A stretch of DNA of 64,000 bases from Chara braunii (Eukaryota > Streptophyta > Charophyceae > Charales > Characeae): contig BFEA01000198.1 in the NCBI GenBank assembly GCA_003427395.1, positions 1,902,675 to 1,966,674 on the forward strand, read 5' to 3'. Within the stretch, counting starts at the first letter, position 1. Each line of letters starts with the position of its first letter. The position numbers and the translations under genes were made by a program. The notes beneath the pieces were generated by a model. That model was not told the origin of the DNA. It saw only the letters and a list, made by a program, of their open reading frames with translations, and did not search any database. Of this stretch, positions 44,520 to 56,560 are shown piece by piece.

Positions 44520-45950
44520 GACAGATGGACTGTGACACACGGTCACACAGTGACATACGCAGTCACACACACATTCATACTGTGACATACTCACAAACAC
44601 AGCAAAACGCTCGTTTCACACTAATGGATACATAGTCACATGGTGCATTGCGACGCACATATATGGTGTGACACACGCACAAAATACCGTGATAGTCACA
44701 CAGTCACCCGCACAGGGGTCACAATGACGCACAGATACTGTGACGGTCACAAACAGACAGTGCACTGTGACAACAACCACACGGGCGCTGTGACACATAG
44801 ATACACAGTCACGCAGGTACACAAACAGCAACACAGTGAAAACACACAGTGGAACGCAGTGCACAATGTTAAATGTACAGTGAAACTCATAGGTGTAGAG
44901 CGACACAGAGACTGTGACGTACACAGTCGAGGTGACACACACACGCAACAGAAATACACAGTCGTTCAGTGATACATACACTGTGACACAATCACAATGT
45001 GACATGCACGGGGACACACAGTCACGGTGTGACACGCACACGGACACTGTGATACACACACACACACGGATACACGGTGACCTGTACACATCGGCACAAT
45101 GCACAGACACAGTGTGTGCGGTGACATTTAGCGCACAGTGAAAACACTCAGTGAAAACGCAGAGCACTATCACTTACACAGTCACACAATGCGTCCTCCG
45201 GGGCCACTGCAGACCTCCTTGCACAAGTCGTTGTGACAACGCTTCCGCATGNCTCCCGCAAGAATGAATGAATGACTGTGCGCGGCCTCTTGATTTATAC
45301 TTTGTGACTCGTCGGTCGGCCCCTTTGTCCCTGCCCCATGGTGCAACCAGTCCCAGGCGGTACTTGCAGGTCTGGGCCGGACTGACTGGACTAGGACTAC
45401 TGACTCTGCAAGATGGAACGCACACATACCTTGTGACAACACACAGACGGACCTACAGTTAAAACAGGCACGGTGACACATAAATGCACAGACAACAATG
45501 CACGGTGACACTTAGAATACACCGTGACACTCATATAGGCATAGTGACGTACCCAATGTGACACGGACCGTGGCATACACAGCAAGATACAGGCTGTGAC
45601 TTACACGATAACAAACACCGTGACACACACAGCAGACTGTGACATATCCGGGGATGCATACACACAGACACGCTGCGACAGTCAGACAGTCACAAAGTGA
45701 CACATACACAAGACACGGTCACGGTGATACCAACGCTGTGACACACACTGTGACGCACACACCACAGACATGCAATGACATAGTGACATATACACAAGTG
45801 ATACACAGGCGTACGGCAACACACGTATAGTCACGCAGTGACAGTCACACGGTAAGACATACACGGTGACAGTCACCCAGTACCATGCATAGTGACATAC
45901 GAACGTGAGGACACCGTGTCACATATACCGTGACACAGACACACTCGCGG
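44520..45950. repeat. TGTGAC/GTCACA cryptic repeat tract, second copy
   Basis: Same composition and order as 28480-29910, with the gypsy-LTR-like segment at 45209-45405. Confidence 0.8.
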
Positions 45951-46269
45951 TCTACATCAGTGGTGACGTTATGTACACTAGTCTTTTGAGGTTAGAGTGA
46001 ACCTGTTGTGAGATTGTGGTTGTAGAAGGAATAGGCAAATAATAAAGGTTGAGTACGGGGCGCTGGTCTCCAGATAGAGAGGAGCGACCCTTGATACCGT
46101 GTTGGAGTAGGCCTGAAGGCTTGAACGTTGGCTTATCATTTCATTATATTGCTCTATTTTGATGGATTCTCAACACTATGGTGCTCGCTGATTGTATACG
46201 GCTACCAAGAACATCTGAGTGATCTCGTAACTTGGGTTTATATTGTTCACGCTTGTATTTCTTGAAAAC

Positions 46270-46333
<64 letters not shown>
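46270..46333. repeat. (ATT)n microsatellite
   Basis: About 21 perfect ATT units; the 5' LTR has only about five at 30226-30241. A second short run follows at 46340-46370. Confidence 0.95.
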
Positions 46334-46712
46334 TGTGCCATTATTATTGTTATTATTATTATTATTTTATTATTTATTATCGCTTGATTATTTCTGTTAT
46401 TGGTATCACTAGACATCATACAAGGCAGGAGATGAAAAGAAAAGAACGGGGCATTGGGGAGGAGGGAGACGCCATCACTTGTGATGATGCCCAACCCCTC
46501 CATCATCCTCCGTACTATCTTTGTTTGGTCCTCTCAGATGCCTGCCTCCTCGATCTAACTGTTCGACAACATGATTCCCATTGATTTCAGCTTAACCTAA
46601 GGACTAGCAATTGATTGCATAGATCACACATGATCAATGACAGGGCAATTGCGGGAGCTCTGCCAGAGTTCATGTGGAACTCTGGAGGCACCGTGAGGTA
46701 CGCACACTTTAA

Positions 46713-46743
46713 CCTAAACCCTAAACCCTAAACCCTAAACCCT
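46713..46743. repeat. short interstitial plant-type telomere repeat
   Basis: Four CCCTAAA units in a row. The matching place in the 5' LTR (about 30640-30652) has only a degenerate CCTAAGCCCTAANCCCT. Confidence 0.85.
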
Positions 46744-46989
46744 GAGTCTATAACCTTTAGATAGTTACCAATGACTATGTTAGTAAAGAGAGTTTGTCGA
46801 GTCAGGGATTCTTCAGGGCTAAACCAGAGGGGCAGAAAGACAAGTATGATTAGTCTGGGTGTGTCTAACTGATGATTGGTAAACGCAGCGAGAACAAGAA
46901 GTGTTAAGTTGATTGTCTCGGTATGTGAATGTTTCCTTTGAGATGTGATGGACAGGGAGAGGGTGTACTCCTAACAGTATTCCCTCGCT

Positions 46990-47620
46990 TATGGGTCACA
47001 TGAAGCCTGCCTTATCAGTGACTAGTCGCATGATAAGAGTAGCAGGGTCTATGAAACCTGCCTTATCAACGACTAGCCAGTGATAAGAGTAGCGAGGCTC
47101 CGTGGAAAAAGTCATGCCTTACCTCCGATGGACCTTACACTCGGACAGTGGTAAGAGTAGCAAGATTTATTGGACACCCGCCTTATTGAGGGCTAGCCAG
47201 TGATAAGAGTAGCAGGGAAGCATGCCTTATCCGTGACTAGTCTGATACAAGAGTAGGGAGGTTTCAAGGATACCTGCCTTATCATTGACCGATCTAACAT
47301 TCTTTTCAGTGGTAAGAGTAACAGGATTCCTTGGATACCCCCCTTATTGAGGTCTAGCCAGTGATAAGGGAAAGTCTGACTTATCAGTGACTAGTCTGAT
47401 ATAAGAGTAGCGAGGTTTCAAGGACACCTTTCTTATCAGTAAACATCCTAGCCCTCAGCCAGTGATAAGAGTAGAAGGGTTCCTTGAATACCTGCCTTAT
47501 TGAGGTATAACCAGTGATAAGAGTAGCAGGTCAAGCCTGCCTTATCAGTGACTAGCCTGATATAAGAGCAGCAGGGTTTTCAAGGACACCTGCCTTATCA
47601 GTGACCAGCCAAGGGTTAAG
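46990..47620 (+). repeat. hairpin minisatellite in the giant LTR
   Basis: About ten units of 40-70 bases. Each contains CCTGCCTTATCAGTGACTAG and then GTGATAAGAGTAGCAGG with spacing of a few bases. CTTATCA and TGATAAG are complementary, as are CCTGC and GCAGG, so each unit can fold into a hairpin. Some units carry short insertions. Confidence 0.8.
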
Positions 47621-48656
47621 CCTGCCGCTAAGTATGCTTCAACGCACAGAGGCCAAGACCCACAAGGTTGCCAATTGCCAAACAGGCTCCAGTAACAAAT
47701 GGACAAGTCCTGAATGGTCTGCCATACCGTCGCTAACTTTTCTCCGCGATCTGCATCGTTCAGTCCTAACTAATTATCTCTGATTGTACTGGAAGGGTAA
47801 AGTGAGATCTTGACTCAGAGAGGCCTATCACCCTTTGAACTTCTGATTTGAGCTCTATCACATGATCCCTTTGTGAATTAAATGAATGGTATTGCTTGTG
47901 GTGGCTAGGGACATGGGGCTCATAAAAAGAAGGAAACTAAGTAGAATCGCAGGGACGAAGGGGCGAAGAATGAGCTTTGTTCGTCGTCTGGACCGACTGG
48001 GCAGTGGACTGACAGTTAGATCAGGGTAGAAGTTAGGAAGTAGGTCGACGACATGCACAAAACTTTGGGTCACAAGTTTAGAAGGGATCTTCTAGGACCT
48101 AAAGAGAGGACGCTGTAATTCGTTCGGACCATGTTATGTTTACAGGTTCATCACTCTTGGAAAGGACTACGGAAGAAGTCTGTAAGAAACTGCAATTCTG
48201 TTATCTCTGGATAATAGGGCGGTAGAACTCCGACTCAACTTCCACCATGGCTTGATACCCACACCTAAGACAAGACCTAAGAAGGAAACAGATAAATCTT
48301 CCCCCTGTATCTATGCCTAAAATTGTCAAAATCACACTCGGAGGTCTTTGAAAATGTGAAGGGCTGGGGTAAAAGGAGTCAGGTTTAGGAAGGAATGTCG
48401 TCTTCAAGGTTTTGGGGCGTGAGTGACTTGCTATGAATGAGTTAAAGGTTGACGCTTGTAGCGCATTCTGTCTCTGCATCTGTATGCGTGTATGTGATTT
48501 TCTTGCATCTGCACAAGTGTTGGACATTGTGTTGTCTTCTGGATTTGGGATCACTTGAGATAATTGGACAACGGGCACAACAATTGTGAAAGTGAGGTCC
48601 ACCGCTCATTCAGCTCCCCCTGATATTACATACATACTTATATATATATATATATC

Positions 48657-49222
48657 TGTGAGTGAGATCGTAACTGGTCGAGGCTCAGAAAGTCATTTGT
48701 CTAGGTTTCTGTTAGAGAGAAAGAGGGATTACTAAGTGCTCAACTCTGGCTTCTCATAAGATCAACAGAAGAAACATAGAGTCATTGTCATAGTTAGCTA
48801 AGCGTGGAAGACTGTCCGAGAAGTCGACCTGATTAGATAGTCGGTCCGGGAAGTTAGCACTCCGGTATTGATATACGGGTCAGTCTTAAGGCGTTCTACT
48901 GCGCGTATGCCTATGCTACGGCGATCGAGAAAATGCCCTCGGCTGACCTACCTCTGCAATTGCATGTAAAAGCCTTCGCATGTGGGTCAGTAGCTCAGCA
49001 GGGATACGCCCACCTAAGGGATGGTGACAACTCTCGCAGGTGGAGGTAATGTTGTACCTCGCGGAACCCTAACCTGTCGTAGGGAGTCGCGAGAGGTATA
49101 GCACGTGCGCACGGTCGGAGTTGGTATTTCGTAAAGTGACCAAGAGACTCCTGCGTGACACGACCGTGAGGTCCGACACAAAAACTACTTTGCGTCTGGG
49201 TGTGGGACCGCCGCGCGCGACA
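48657..49222 (+). repeat. 566-bp terminal block of the 3' giant LTR
   Basis: Third copy of the block, again preceded by (TA)n. Here it is followed not by a PBS but by ACGCAATTCG, i.e. host DNA, as expected for the outer end of a 3' LTR. Confidence 0.85.
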
Positions 49223-49536
49223 ACGCAATTCGCCTCACGGGTAAGTGACAACCAATCTTGGATCGCTCATCTCTCTCTCTCTCTCTGTCTCTCTCTCTCT
49301 CTCTCTCTCGCCGTAGCGGTATCTTCAGCGCAGCAGGTAAGAACCCAATCTTGTATCTCTCGCCTCTCTCTCTCTCTCTCACTCAACCTTCTTCTTTGTC
49401 GTGGTCCTCTGACTGCAGGTGCGTGGCGGCTTCTTCAACCCAAGGTCCGCTATGGCGAACTACCTCCTTCGGTTGCCACCTCAGCTATGGCGCATCGGCC
49501 CTGCACACGACGACGCGCGTGGAACAGCGGGTACCT
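49223..49536 (-). other. 5' leader of the gypsy element, proximal part
   Basis: Lies between the gypsy PBS and the giant insertion, with two CT-rich runs (49267-49308, 49363-49382). Its first four bases, ACGC, are the presumed copy of ACGT at 24599-24602. Confidence 0.7.
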
Positions 49537-49548
49537 GCTCTGATACCA
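49537..49548 (-). promoter_or_regulatory. primer-binding site for tRNA-iMet
   Basis: GCTCTGATACCA on the plus strand; the minus strand reads TGGTATCAGAGC, the classic plant initiator-Met PBS. It is one base inside the LTR end. Confidence 0.9.
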
Positions 49549-49549
49549 G

Positions 49550-50446
49550 TGCAATCAGACTCGCCTTATTCACACTTTTCATGCTCGTGAACAGCAGAAC
49601 AACAAACTGGCGACATGCGCCCACACAAAACTCAGAGATATGGCTTCCAGGTAACAGTTCGTTTCCACTGGCTATGGCGATTGTGCGCCGCAAAAGACTT
49701 ATTGTTCACACTCTGGATCACCCTGGATGTCCCACACGCATCACGCTGAACACTCACACAGTACACACACGCTACACTCTAAGCTAAGCCATGGCAGCTA
49801 TGGCTGCCGCTATCTATCGCTATGGCTACACTGCTTCCCTCTCGCCCACTTCATCTTCGGGCCTCCAGCAGACCTCCTTGCACAAGACGCTGAGGCAGCG
49901 CTTCCGCATGGCTTCCGCAGGAATGAATGAATGGCTGGACACAGCCTCTTGATTTATACTTCTGTGCCTCGCTGGTCTGCCCTGTGTCTCCTGGCCCACG
50001 GTGCACACAGTCCCAGACGGAACTTGCTTGACTGAAACGAACTGGGTGGACTGGGACTGCTGACTGTACGAGGTGGATTGCCACCACTTGCCTCTGTCTA
50101 ACGTAGGCTAACTCTGAAAGGCCACTTCTAGAAACCTCTGTCTTGGTCTTTCGGTACTGTAGCAGCTACGACTTTGCCCTTTCAGGTAAGTAGCAGCTAC
50201 GACCTTGACCCTTCAGACAGTCTACAGCTACGACCTCTGGACTGTCTAGACTCCTACCCGACAGGTCTACAGTTCGAATCCCTTGTACCCTGTGACCTAC
50301 GAAATCCTACCTACCACTGGCGGTTTTACAGGTCGCATGTTCAATTTTACAGGTTAACACAGCTACTGTACATAGGTAAGGTGGGGATCTAGGGATCGAA
50401 CCCTGGGATCTGCATCAGCTATTGCAAACCGGTCAATACTGTTTCA
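49550..50446 (-). mobile_element. 5' LTR of the minus-strand Ty3/gypsy element
   Basis: 897 bases, plus-strand ends TGCAATCAG and CTGTTTCA. It pairs with 16959-17863. TAGC follows at 50447-50450. Confidence 0.85.
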
Positions 50447-51690
50447 TAGCAACCTCGGTATGAACCTGGTCGGACTGCTCGGATCATACTGGAAAGGTTA
50501 TCCTCTTTAGTAGAGGTCATTTTTATTTTTTTGGGCGTTCGATTTCTACCAAATGCGTCTCAAACGTTCGACTGTTCGGGTTTGGCAATTCGGTCGGACT
50601 CTGGCAGTTTTATTTGACGATATATACCACGACTTCGATAGCACCCTGCTACGGTTTTCTCCGTTCAGGTTGAGGGTATGTGATCGGGGCTATCACTACG
50701 TGACCATTTTGTGCCTCTAGTGCCAGCGACGTGTCTGAAGTGTATTTTTTTACTGTGATATACCTTTTTTTGTTTCGTGGGTGTTTTGCTGGCTTGTGAT
50801 GGGGTGTGAGCCGACAATTTGTAGATTTTTCCATCTTGTGTGGGTGGGTGATAGTCTGCTTTGATTTTCGTTACAAGTACCTTTGTTTCGTGGGTGTTTT
50901 GCTGGCTTGTGATGGGGTGTGAGCCGACAATTTGTAGAGTTTTCCATCTTGTGTGGGTGGGTGATAGTCTGCTTTGATTTTCGTTACAAGTACCTTGAGG
51001 GGAGTGGTTGGTGTCGACCTCAGGGTATTAGTTGTTGGACAGTCGTTGATGCTTAAACCAGTAGTACTTCCTAAAGTCGTACCCGTTAATACACCACGAT
51101 TTTAAGAAACGTACGGGCTACTACAGAAGCGCCCAAATTTAGCTGACTAGAAACGTTTCTACTTTTTTTTTTCCCGCGGTCGATAGCTGGACCAAGTACT
51201 GGTGGTTTCACCACAACCGGGGTTAAGATGAATTATCACTTACATTGTAATCAGTTAAGGGATTCTGCAGACTGTTGAGGGTTCAACTTCCTAATGAGTC
51301 AGTGAAACCCCAACGTCATAATTTGTTACAACCCCTCGTTCGTTGTCCTCTTCTCTCTCTCTACCAACGGTTTAACGACTAATTCTACTTGATGATATAT
51401 ACCACGACTTTGATAGCACCCTGCTACGGTTTTCTCCGGTCAGGATGATTGTTTATGGTCGAGGCCGTTACTACATGACCATGTTGTGCCTCTAGTGTCA
51501 GCGGCGTGTCTGAAGTGTATGCTTTGGCTGTGTAATCAGTTAGAGGATCGTGCAGATTGTTGAGGGTTCAGCCTCTTGATAAGCCAGTGAAACCCCGATG
51601 AAACTGTTTGTCACACCCCCTCGTTTGTTGTCGTTTTCTCCCTCTATGTCGACGGTTTACTGTTTGACGACATTATGTAATAACAATTAA
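50447..51690. repeat. reversed copies of family E and related repeats
   Basis: Two near-identical tandem units of about 115 bases (about 50768-50882 and 50883-50996), both with GTGGGTGTTTTGCTGGCTTG, are the reverse of 7570-7690. Reversed copies of the other half of family E lie at 51241-51385 and 51525-51680. Two copies of a CTGCTACGGTTTTCTCCG block are at 50647 and 51421. Confidence 0.65.
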
Positions 51691-51693
51691 AAT

Positions 51694-51880
51694 ACATCAA
51701 ATCTTAATGAGTCACATAACTATGAACTAAAAGAGCGCTCTTTGTGAAACAAATGGTAAAAAAAAAAACAAGACCAACATGAGGGGCAAACTGAAATCAT
51801 TCATTTTTCTCTTTCTTTAACTTCCCCTTCACTGTGCTTCTCACGTACAAGGCTCACCACGTTGATGAAGTTGAGTGTGA
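51694..51880 (+). repeat. dispersed repeat, same as 14440-14640
   Basis: AATCTTAATGAGTCACATAA through CCACGTTGATGAAGTTGAG; same orientation as the other copy. Confidence 0.7.
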
Positions 51881-52205
51881 GCTGTCTGCATCCTTGTGTG
51901 CCATAACGACCCACTTCTATGGTGTGACTCTGTGAGAAACAGACAGAGTAAAGGGGAAGGGGGTAAACACAAGGAAGAAGGATGGTAATAAGATAAACAA
52001 ATAACTACAAAGGAAAAGTAACGAAAAATACACAGTGTGGAATGACGATGAAGGCAAAGGAGAGAATACGAAAAGGTTCACGAATGATTTTGTCCTTGAT
52101 GGCAGAGAGGACATATATTGTAAGGATGAGGTGGATGAACACATAGAAGACCTAGCTGAGCATTCTCAGTACAACAATTGCCACGACGACTGAAATTGAG
52201 CATGC

Positions 52206-52772
52206 CTACCGTATACTCCTGACAAATGGCATGTCGATTGGAGGCCAAAAAAAATGAAGAAGGTTCACCACAAGAAAATGTGTTTCAGTATGGCGCCCAT
52301 AACTGTAAAATGGACATATAATGTCTAAATGTGGAGGGTGCATGCAGTCATGAACAGAGGGACAATCCTTTACACACATGGATGCAAAAACCATGTCATT
52401 GTAGTGATTGTGACAAAGACGATGACAGGTATAACTGAGTGTAACAGTGTTTATAGTTGTGCAAAGGAGAAGGTCATAGAGCGTTGGTACATTGTACTGC
52501 TGCACCACAGTATCAGAGGAATGATCTTCGACATAAAATAGATTGCGGACGACTTGATGTGCCAATAAAGCAATAGTATTATGTAAGAAATCAGTAACAT
52601 CAGTCATGGAATGAAACATGACGCCGTTGTCCCACAACTCCCAGTGGTCAAAGGCATGTACAATGGCCATGTAATAGTCAGGTCCGTGCACAATGTAGGC
52701 AAAGATGTGGGATGGAGGATTAAATCTCTCACCTGCTCGAGCATTGTGTAGTTCAAGTTGGCGGTCCCTCAT
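52206..52772 (-). CDS. unrecognised 188-codon ORF
   Basis: Open from ATG at 52772 to a stop at 52206, in DNA of mixed composition where so long a frame is unusual. The protein has no signal peptide. It is rich in His, Asp and aromatic residues, with clustered Cys/His (TCHRLCHNHYND, CVKDCPSVHDCMHPPH) that could bind metal. Ends FFWPPIDMPFVRSIR. It lies on the same strand and about 0.9 kb downstream of the Penelope-like RT remnant, so it may be part of the same mobile DNA. No splice-site evidence was seen. I do not recognise a family. Confidence 0.35.
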   Translation of the reverse strand: MRDRQLELHNARAGERFNPPSHIFAYIVHGPDYYMAIVHAFDHWELWDNGVMFHSMTDVTDFLHNTIALLAHQVVRNLFYVEDHSSDTVVQQYNVPTLYDLLLCTTINTVTLSYTCHRLCHNHYNDMVFASMCVKDCPSVHDCMHPPHLDIICPFYSYGRHTETHFLVVNLLHFFWPPIDMPFVRSIR

Positions 52773-52959
52773 TGTTACTTGTAGGACAACAATGATAATA
52801 ACTCTTTCCGTCGTAGGTGGGAAAGATCAACATTAAGTTGAAGGGTGATCAAAAGGAAGTCTGATGGTGTAGTATAAAACGGTTGGTGGAGAATGTGAAG
52901 ACAACTATTAATTATAATCTGATCACAGAGATTGTAAGGATATCAGGTTGGTATGCCAG

Positions 52960-53150
52960 ATGCTGACAAACAATTTGCAGATCACCCGGATAGTGTTGCA
53001 AGCCCAAAATGTCTTGGTTGTTTTGCTGGTTAGTCATTTGCAGATCACTCATGTGGTCTGCACGTGGTGGGGCACAAAATTGCGGTTCATCCAAACGATG
53101 CTGGTCAACCATTTACAGATCCCCCTTGTGGTCTACGCTTTGTGGGGTTG
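52960..53150. repeat. three-copy degenerate tandem repeat
   Basis: ATTTGCAGATCAC or a close variant at about 52971, 53035 and 53109, each followed by similar GTGGTCTRC-type words. Period is about 65-75 bases. Confidence 0.55.
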
Positions 53151-53449
53151 ACTCCAATTCTGATAAATCATGTTACAATCCCTCGATGTTTGGGGCTGCA
53201 TCCTGATCAGGGACTATACCCGAAATTGTGAGTGCACCCTGACCAGGGCCGTTTGCAAGACCGCGGAGAAGATGGGGGTGGTGAGGAGGAACGCAAACGT
53301 TTACGGCCAAGTACAGAAAGAGATAAGAGGGGGGTGGATTGGGCAATATTTTGAGATAAAGGACGTGAGTTGGAGAAACACCGATGTTATTTGCAGTAGA
53401 GTTGCGACATAGGAAGCTGTAGCAGTAAAAACTAAGTAGGGGAATTGCA

Positions 53450-53640
53450 GGTATGAAAACTATTGTACCGAGAACTGCAGCAACAACACTAGAAACTGTA
53501 GGAGTGAAAACTGCAGCAGTAGAAATTGCAGTTGTGGAAATTGCAGCAGTGAACGCTGCAACAGTGAAAGTAGAAACTGTGGCCATGGACACTACAACAG
53601 TTGAAACCGTGGTAGCAGTAGATGAGCAAGCAAGGGTAGG
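53450..53640. repeat. 15-base periodic minisatellite
   Basis: Words such as GAAACTGCAGCAGTAGAAAT and GAAATTGCAGCAGTGAACGC recur with a mostly 15-base period. A multiple of three keeps several frames open (for example VKTAAVEIAVVEIAAV), so the ORFs are probably a by-product. Confidence 0.65.
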
Positions 53641-53688
53641 AAAAGAGCACCGTGGGGGAAAAAAAAAAAGTGGATGATGCAAGGACCA

Positions 53689-54219
53689 TCACAGCGTGCA
53701 TCGGAACCACTGAGAGAGACACATCACATGCGCATGATAGTGACGTTGGCTGGAGCGCATGTCGCAGGTCCACCTCTTAACAAGGGCTTGTGGGGAATAC
53801 CCACAAGAAAGCATGCGACGAGTGAGTGATGTTGCCGCAGTTTGAAAGTCCCGCCAATTGTTACAGATTTTGTTCGGATCTGGTAAATTGCCCATTGAAT
53901 GCACCAACTGGTTGATGGAAAGGGATGTTGGAGGCCACACTTGGATAATGAATGACAAAGAAGTCCCAAGCAGTCGCTTTATCAAAGACGCTCATGCAAA
54001 GCGAACCATCACAATGGACCCGTAGATGAATACCTAAAAAGGTACAAGAGGCATCTGTCGTTATAGTTTCCTTCCACTCAAGACCCATAGTGCTCTGGTG
54101 GAGGAGGCAATTGCCCTTGTGAAAAAACATCGTCGATGAGGTGATAAGCGAAGGCTGATTGCTGAGCGGCTTGAAGATCATGTTGATGAATGTCATCAAC
54201 AAAGCGTGCTTCATCCCGG
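53689..54219 (-). pseudogene. Penelope-like reverse transcriptase, C-terminal fragment
   Basis: The frame above 53861 reads CTFLGIHLRVHCDGSLCMSV, FDKATAW, HYPSVASNIPFHQ and GAFNGQFTR. A second frame continues KICNNWRDFQTAATSLTRRM and LSCGYSPQALVKRW. This order (FLG/D with a following strand, a K residue, S-N-IP, the R..IC..W..F block and a GY block) is what follows the catalytic domain in Penelope-like RTs. A frameshift lies near 53885. The catalytic YxDD part is not present here; the fragment is cut at 54219 by the inverted LTR-like block. A related RT class with the same tail is possible. Confidence 0.5.
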
Positions 54220-56024
54220 TGTTGAGCGCATCGGTCCGGCACCGCACAGGGCAGCGCGGGACCCTCCCGGCCGCGTCACGTAGGAGTTGGTCTAAATCCT
54301 CGTCGCGAATATACATGGAGCTTCGGCAAGCCACTCCGACCGAGTGCGCCAGCCATACCTCCCTCGAGCCCCTACGACAGGATAGGGCCTACGCGAGACA
54401 CGACTTACCTCCACCTTGCAGGAGCTGTCACCTCCCTTCGGTGGGCGTATCCCCGCCGAGCTACTAGCCCACAGTACGAAAGCTGATCAGTTGCAATCAC
54501 AGAGGTGGACCAGCCGAGAGCGTTTCTCGTTCGCTGTAGCGTAGGGGGTATGTGCGGTATTACGCCTCTATCAAACCCGCACGCGAATCGACATCTTGGG
54601 GGGATGAGGTCCCAAGCGCGACTCGTCGTCGATCGACTAGGATGCATCCCACACACCACGTGCACACCACTCTAGCAAACACTAAAATAAAACACACACG
54701 CATACACACACATATACAAAATGACAACGAACAAACAACGCGACAACACTCATAGTCCCTTAGTAGCCATCCCATAATTTTCCAATGTGGAAATCAGATA
54801 GGCGTCGCATGCGAGACTTGATATAAAACCGCGCAGACGCGGGGCTAACTCATACCGACTCGTAATGCAAGCGTACGCAAGCGGTCGCAGTGATGTCGTA
54901 CTATGTAGTACCCATACTCATGTGATCAACGTTAATCTCGAGGGTCGCGTTCGCCACTCAAGTTTCAGCTGACACACGCCCTGAGGGTTAATCTCTCGTC
55001 GTTGGACAACCGCCAAGTGCGGTTGAGAACCACACCCTCTTCTGCACCCTGGGGAGAGTGGGTGGTACACAGGTTCATACCTGTGGTGGCAATCTTCTCT
55101 TACGACCCTGGAGACCAGCTCCTTCACCTGGGGCCTGGAAAGAAGTCAAGGGGTTTGACTTTGACGGCTGTCACGGACTACAACGTCCAACCATAAAAAA
55201 CTCTAAAAAGCAAAGGATAAAAGAGAAAAATCTCATTTCCCTCAAAAACATAATCTGGTTAACCCTTACGCGCGGTCACTGTAGACTGCACAAAACACTC
55301 AAGACATATATATTCACATATATATAGAGGGTTATAAGTATGTGACGATCATTTATCACAATCACAGTGGAACTCCTCTCAGCCATATATATGTATATGA
55401 TCGCAGGCAGTCAAATCCAAAGTCTGAAGCACCAAACATACCTGCAATCACATCAAGATTCAACCAAAAAATCCATGCACTACACGGGGTCAACTTCAAC
55501 CATTCTCTGCGCTCATACCCCTTGCTTTTAGCCATACAAGCGTCACTCTTTATGCAACTCTCAAAACAAAGTACTCAATATTTTTCTTTAAATGGCAGTT
55601 CAAAATAAAGTCCGGGCGAAAACACGACAAAATAGTTCAAATCACAAGGCTAAAACCTTCAGGTTGAGTGACAGGAGTGAATTGGAGTTGAATCGTAAAC
55701 CGACGAATCGGCAACCGACCTGTTATCATCGATAACAGAAGATGATCCCTGTAGGATCAAGCTGAATCTAGCCCAAATCCTGAATCAATCGATCAAGAAG
55801 ACCTGTAATACAACACATGCCAATCCCCAAGCTAAAATCATAAGTGTATGGAGAATACAACTCCATAACACATTCTCACCCAAGATACTTCTAGAAGCTA
55901 AGCCTAGGTCTGCCTCTAAGCAAGTGCCCAAAGAAAGGTAGACTCTGACAGAGTCTCCTCTATATAGAGTGGATTGCAAGAATCGCCACCTGTCACTATA
56001 TAATCTAACTCCTTAAAACTAAGA

Positions 56025-56560
56025 AAATTTCGGCAGCGCTTCCCGTAGGAAAAGTGTCTTCTCAGAATTTATAATAACTCAAATATGAAAACAAGACGAT
56101 CTCTAACTCTGGAAAGTCAAAATTTTGTCTAACTCCCTGAATTAGTACAAATTTAGGCAGTACTTCCTTTAGAAAGGTAGGCTTCATAGATTTATACTAA
56201 GTCAGAAATGAACTCAGAAACAAGACATGAGTTCAACCAAAACAAAATTTAACTAACTCCTTAGATTTGTAGAAATTTCGGCAGCGCTTCCCGTAGAGAA
56301 AGTGTTATTCCAAGATTTATACAAAGCTAAGTTCAAAATCTAGAATGACTCTGACTTTTCAAGGTCTAATTTTATCTAACTCCTTGAATTAGCAAAAATT
56401 TGGGCAGCACTCCCTTTAGAAAAGGAGACTCTCCAAATTTTTACTAAGTCATATATAAAAGTCAGACAAACTGAACTTTGAAAAGACAAAATATGATCAA
56501 CTTCTTGGTTTTGTAGAAATTTTGGCAGCGCTTCCCGTAGAGAAAGTGACTTACCAAGAT
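56025..56560 (-). repeat. GCTGCC array, inverted copy
   Basis: TTTCGGCAGCGCTTCCCGTA alternates with TTTGGGCAGCACTCCCTTTA-type units, as in 12050-12570 reversed. Confidence 0.75.

Larger units (their letters stand above)
40661..49222 (+). mobile_element. giant 3' LTR (8.56 kb)
   Basis: Direct repeat of 24603-33204, same TGTCGG start and CGACA end. After it the host gypsy leader resumes. This copy has no large gap and therefore shows the full minisatellite (46990-47620). Length changes against the 5' copy are mainly in simple repeats: (AAAT)n near 42590, (ATT)n at 46270 and the telomere-type run at 46713. A 210-base stretch after about 47868 has no counterpart at 32060. Confidence 0.75.

Noticed and set aside
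53453-53677. 74-codon Val/Ala/Thr/Glu repeat protein
   Set aside because: Explained by a 15-base minisatellite; no start context or neighbouring exon.
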